Shown here piece after piece: positions 59,862 through 64,000 of a stretch of DNA of 64,000 nt (its first letter is position 1; each line of letters begins with the position of its first letter). The translations under genes were made by a program, and so were the position numbers. Source of the stretch: Actinomucor elegans (Eukaryota; Mucoromycota; Mucoromycetes; Mucorales; Mucoraceae); contig JAMSLZ010000004.1 of assembly GCA_026027325.1 (NCBI GenBank), positions 744,001 to 808,000 of the forward strand, given 5' to 3'. The notes under the pieces are model-generated. The model saw nothing but the letters and a program-made list of their open reading frames with translations, searched no databases and was not told the DNA's origin.

Positions 59862-60944
59862 TTATTTCGTTTTTTTTGTATTTTTCTTAGAGCGTGGTTT
59901 ACGCTTATTGGAATCCGCTTCTTTGGAACGATTGTCAGATCCAGCCTCCTCATCTTCACCAACGTCAGGTTGAACCGTAATGGCTTTTCTTTTCGTTGAT
60001 GAGCGAGCAGAATGTAGATCCAACAAGCTAGCAATTGGAGATGCAAGACCAACTGGAGCAACAGAAGTAGCTAGACGATCAACAAGGATATGCTGATTAT
60101 CCACACTATTTGCATAACAAGCATATTAATAAAGATATAAAAACAGAAATAAAAAAGCATCTAACCTGAAGAACGATTCAATCTCATTGTCTTCAACAGA
60201 TTCTTGATTTTGTTGACTTTCACCTTCTTCAGCAGAATTACTTCTGGTACGTACAGTCTTCTTGTTTTTGAGTGCTTCAGATAAAAGTAACTTGGCAGCC
60301 CACATCTCTACACAGAGATGCAGATGCAAGCCCACATCTAAAGCACGTTTCTCTAAAAGCAAAGCATAACGTTCTTGAATGCTGGTATCCTCTTCGCCAA
60401 TTTCACTCCAAGTTTTACCAACAATATTTATATTTGCCCTTTCCATGTCTTTCAAGACATCTCTTGCCAAGTATTTCAACGTATTGTATTGCGGTTGAAC
60501 ATCATCATCGGTCAGTTCATTTTGTTGGCCTTTTATATACTTGAGGTGTTTCAAGAGGGCATATAACCTTAATGGTGCAGAAGGGGTGACATTTGTCTTG
60601 GTTGCCTTTTGTTGATAACGCACTTTTGCTTCTTCTAGCACTTTTGGGATTGACCGTTTACTACGTAAATTAGGATTCAAAGCATTTGCAATTGCTTCTC
60701 GTTCAGCTATATATGACAAGCTAAGAGGTTAATAAAACTGAATGTAGTAACATGCTTCAGATATGATTGTACCATCGTCAAGTGCTTGTTCAATTTCTTC
60801 GTTAGATGAAACCCTCGAAGCTTCTCGAGGAAATAGAGGTGCTAATATTTGGATCAAATCTTGAATTAAACGACGGTTGATTAAGATTTCTTGTTCAATC
60901 TTCTCAAAGTAGACGCTCCAATTATTGTTGTTGTTGTTTGACAT
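59862..60944 (-). CDS. Plavaka accessory gene, copy 2, 3 exons, 325 aa
   Basis: Exons 60752-60944, 60166-60706 and 59862-60105, same structure and essentially the same protein as 39311-40393. The few substitutions I saw do not disrupt the frame. Divergent from the transposase gene starting at 61350. Confidence 0.7.
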
Positions 60945-61349
60945 AGCTATAAAGTAAATATATTATAAAGAAAAGTGATTGAATGATTTGAGCTATTTAA
61001 CTGTTTTATAAGCGTACTTTACCATTTATCCATTAGTAATCCTTACTAATGTCCAAAGAGCTTTCTGGAAAGTAAGCTTACTGACAGGTATGACTGACTT
61101 GGAAAGGAATTAGCTTGATTAGAAATCATAAGGATCCATTAAAATGTATTCGATATCTGAATAATCTGGAAGGCTGAGTAATATGAAAAGCTGATTAGTT
61201 CAAAGGATTCAACAGCCTAAAACAATGAATTACCATTGAGAACTCTGTCAATTGTAGACCAAGCAAACGTATTTAAGACCTGCTTTTTCTAAACAACAAA
61301 ACCGCTATTCATTAATTCGATATATTTACTTGTTTTTACTTATCTTTAA

Positions 61350-64000
61350 ATGGGCAAAGTTTCCTCTTCTGCTACACCATATAAATATACTTGCGCTACT
61401 TGTTTGAGGCCATTCAAAACTGTTAAAGCTAGGAGTAATCACTATAGCCATAATCGTGATCATAGAAAACAAAGGGTCGTCCAAACGCAAGAAGCTAGCA
61501 TTCCTGTCCAAGGTGAGTTAACAGATATATTACTAAAGCTTTTAATTTAACAATATACCTTGTTTGAAATAGAGCCTACTCCAATTGCTTACAACGTCAA
61601 ATCCTCGGATCAAAACCTTTTCACCAATACGGAATTAAATAGCATCCAATTGAGAGATATTTGCGACACGTATGGTATTCCTCGAGAGGCTCAAAGAGAA
61701 CTTGTCTATCTAATGCGTACCATAATCAAAAACAATGAAGAGAGCCGTAAAACCGATGGATTGGGTATGTATCTATTCAAATAGAGTTAAAAAAAAAGTA
61801 CTTATCAGCTTTTATTCCCATTATATATAGGTTACCTACCATCCACTCTCATGTTCCCTGATACCTTGGATCGTACTCTTAAAGCAAAAACCAATATTCA
61901 ATGTCATTTTCATGATGTCTGCGTCAATGGTTGCATGCTGTTTGAAAAGGAAGATATAGAGACTATTCAATGTAAAAACCCTGCTTGTAAAGAAAATCGC
62001 TTTGATGATCATGGTAAACCTCGTCGCTCTATGAAGATGCTTCCTATTGGTGAACAAGTCGCTCAAATGCTTGCGAATGCAAAGACAAGAGACTTGATGA
62101 AATACCGCTACAACTATAAATCAACTGACGGTGAATATAAAGATTACTTTGATGGTGCAGCATACAAGTACTTTAAGGATAATAGCATTCTGTTTTCCGG
62201 TGAAGATGATGTCGCAATGGTTCTTTTTGTCGATGGTTTCTGTACTAGCAAGAATCATAAAGGGGACAAGTTAACAATCATCCATCTCTTGAATATGAAC
62301 ATTCCCCCAGAATACCGCTACCAAGACGAATACATGCTTCAATTGGCGATCTTGCCAGGTCCAAACTACCCAAAGTACATGCATACCTTTTTAAAGCCTA
62401 TTATTGATGAGTTTCATGCTCTGTCTACCAAAGGCATGCTTGTACAAAAGGATGGTGTAATTGTTTGTCAAGCTAAAGTCAACTTGGTGATGGCTACTGG
62501 TGATCTTCCTGCTGCAGCTGAGCTTGCAAATCATATTGGTCATATGGCTACGTTTGGTTGCCGTATTTGTCGTGTCCAAGCTGAACGTCATGATTATCAT
62601 AATTGTTTTTTAACGATCGACAATGAGATCAGAAGCAGAAACGATTTCATTTCCCCAGATGCAGCGAATGTAAGTACTATAATCAGCATTAATCTTTACA
62701 AGTTTTTAACATTTCTTTTTCTTTTTACCTCATAGAGCTACAGTATCAAGTCTGCAACACCATTTGCAATACTTCCCAGTTTTACTGGCGCTACTTTTTT
62801 GGTTTAGACGAAATGCATCTTCTCGGACAAGGTATCGCTCAACACGTATTCAATATGCTGACAGTCGACATGGGTAAAGAGTACAATGCAGCAAGAAAAA
62901 CTCGATATAAGCCCAATGAAGATGAATTGAGTGATGCCCGATTGAAGTCTGCTGATGAATGGCCGTATACTTTCTATATTCCAAAATTATCGCTCATCAA
63001 AATTGGTAAACTTGTTGAAGCTTCTAGAGCCACTGTACCGACATCCTTTTCATCCAAATGGGAAGATCCAATTATCAAGAGTGGTGGCAAACGTGCTGTT
63101 GACTGGATTGATATTTTCTTATATATGATTCCCACCTTGTTCGTTCCTGAATTGATTCAAGAATCCGCTAAGAAACCATTGATTCATCTGACAAAAGCTG
63201 TCGCATTGGCTCTTAAATGGGAACTTTCTATTGAAGACCTTATTCTGATGGAAAGGTAAATATATTTTTTTTGTACTCATAAATCTAGTTTACTTACATA
63301 CTTTCCAAAGATATATCAAAGAATGGCAAGAATTTTTGTTGGCAGAAATCAAGGCAAAGCGTATTCATTCCGGTGTATTCAAGCCTGTTCAACACTACCT
63401 TTCGCATATAGTCTATATGATCAAACAACAAGGTGTGTTGAGAGCATATTCCGCCCGATCAATGGAAAGAAGCATCGGAAAATACAAAAAGCTCATCAAG
63501 TCAAAGGTTGATGCTGGCGCAAACGCTGGTAATATCTTGGAAAGACTCATAACGCGTAATCATATAAACAGCCAGACTTGGGATGTTCATACTGAGCTTG
63601 ACCTGATCACTCCTCGAAAATACAGCGAATCCACTTTCAGGAATAACCCTTCTGGTGATGCTAGTGATCCACAATTATGGGCTCCCTTTAGTAATATTTC
63701 AGTGGATACTCTTCCCTTTGGTGTCTCCACTCAAACTTTTTTGAAGGCGCTATTGCATTACTATCGCCGTACTGAAGCAAATGGTGTAAATATTGCTGAA
63801 ATTGATTCGTTGAATAGTATTTCCATCGCTGGTCGTGCCTGGGCATATGGCAATGTATATACGTCTACCATGTATAAAAGCCATATAAATGAATATCGTC
63901 GAGGAAACAATTACGTGATGATCACTGCCAGCTACTTGAAGTAAGTAATTAGCTCAAGAACAAAAACCTCTTTGATTAACCAACCTTTGTTAATAGTCGA
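61350..64000 (+). pseudogene. Plavaka/CACTA-like transposase copy 2, frameshifted, incomplete at window end
   Basis: Exons 61350-61512, 61573-61764, 61831-62669, 62736-63255, 63311-63940 and 63997 onward, matching copy 1. In exon 4 a T-run at ~62795-62800 has six T where copy 1 has seven; this shifts GLDEMH out of frame and creates a TAG a few codons on (within TTGGTTTAG). All other splice sites and motifs (C2H2-like finger, FVDGF, GDLPAAAE) are preserved. Unless the indel is a sequencing error, this copy is dead while copy 1 keeps the frame. Confidence 0.85.

Larger units (their letters stand above)
58559..64000 (+). mobile_element. Plavaka/CACTA-like element copy 2 (partial, runs off window)
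   Basis: Starts CACTATGGCGAAAATATTGT after ...AACATT. The empty site at 24215 reads CACAATGTTTTG, so the target was AAT/ATT. Positions mirror copy 1 at constant sum 100255 up to ~62800 and 100254 after it, so over 5.4 kb I see one indel and very few substitutions. 58579-59861 is non-coding subterminal DNA. Confidence 0.9.

Overview
The window is a dense block of transposable elements from a eukaryotic, AT-rich genome. Spliced transposase genes with short introns (45-70 bp, GTAAGT-like donors), Ty3/Gypsy chromoviruses, Tc1/mariner, Merlin (IS1595-like DDE), PIF/Harbinger-like and Plavaka/CACTA-like elements together point to an early-diverging filamentous fungus, most likely Mucoromycota. That assignment is inference. 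I see no convincing host housekeeping gene, rRNA or intact tRNA.

Layout. 1-4339: a ~2 kb Harbinger-like unit (broken transposase, chromodomain ORF, antisense small protein) repeated head-to-tail 2.1 times. 4434-5687: frameshifted Tc1 element. 5863-12657: a very young, apparently intact Gypsy element (Gypsy-A, minus strand), with a 288-bp MITE in one LTR. 12663-18521: Tc1 remnants and two Tc1 elements killed by stop codons, one of them inside a 401-bp MITE. 18532-20920: a complete Merlin-like element with an intact four-exon transposase. 20974-23526: a Harbinger-like element whose two intact genes lie between two identical 288-bp repeats. 23580-23963: a coiled-coil ORF that this element split. 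24215-25514: end of a CACTG-terminated element with palindromic subterminal repeats. 25655-27117: a second repeat-bounded composite.

28197-52337 is a Gypsy element (Gypsy-B) that acts as host of a nest. A Merlin element (Merlin-A, 8-bp TSD) lies in its integrase. A Plavaka/CACTA element (3-bp TSD, CACTATGG termini) lies in the Merlin-A transposase. A second Merlin (Merlin-B, 8-bp TSD) lies in the last exon of the Plavaka transposase. A second Gypsy element (Gypsy-C, 5-bp TSD, intact 1641-aa polyprotein) lies in its leader, and a MITE lies in its 3' LTR. Every junction carries a perfect target-site duplication, so the order of insertion can be read directly. 52338-57310 is a damaged non-chromodomain Gypsy pol (Gypsy-D) cut by two solo LTRs, each with a perfect TSD. 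57311-58558 is an inverted copy of the 24.2-25.5 kb element end, and 58559 to the window end is an inverted second Plavaka copy.

How it works together. DDE transposases (Merlin, Harbinger-like, Tc1, Plavaka) move elements with matching terminal repeats, including MITEs. Gypsy polyproteins supply Gag, protease, RT, RNase H and integrase, and three of four carry a chromodomain. The most unusual signals are: (i) MITE-like repeats that seem to move intervening DNA as a composite with the TSD outside both repeats; (ii) the octamer AAAATTGA, identical to the mimivirus early-promoter motif, just upstream of very AT-rich Merlin and Harbinger-like genes; (iii) a GC-richer hairpin cluster with a compensatory change inside one MITE family; (iv) uncharacterised second genes in three DNA-transposon families.
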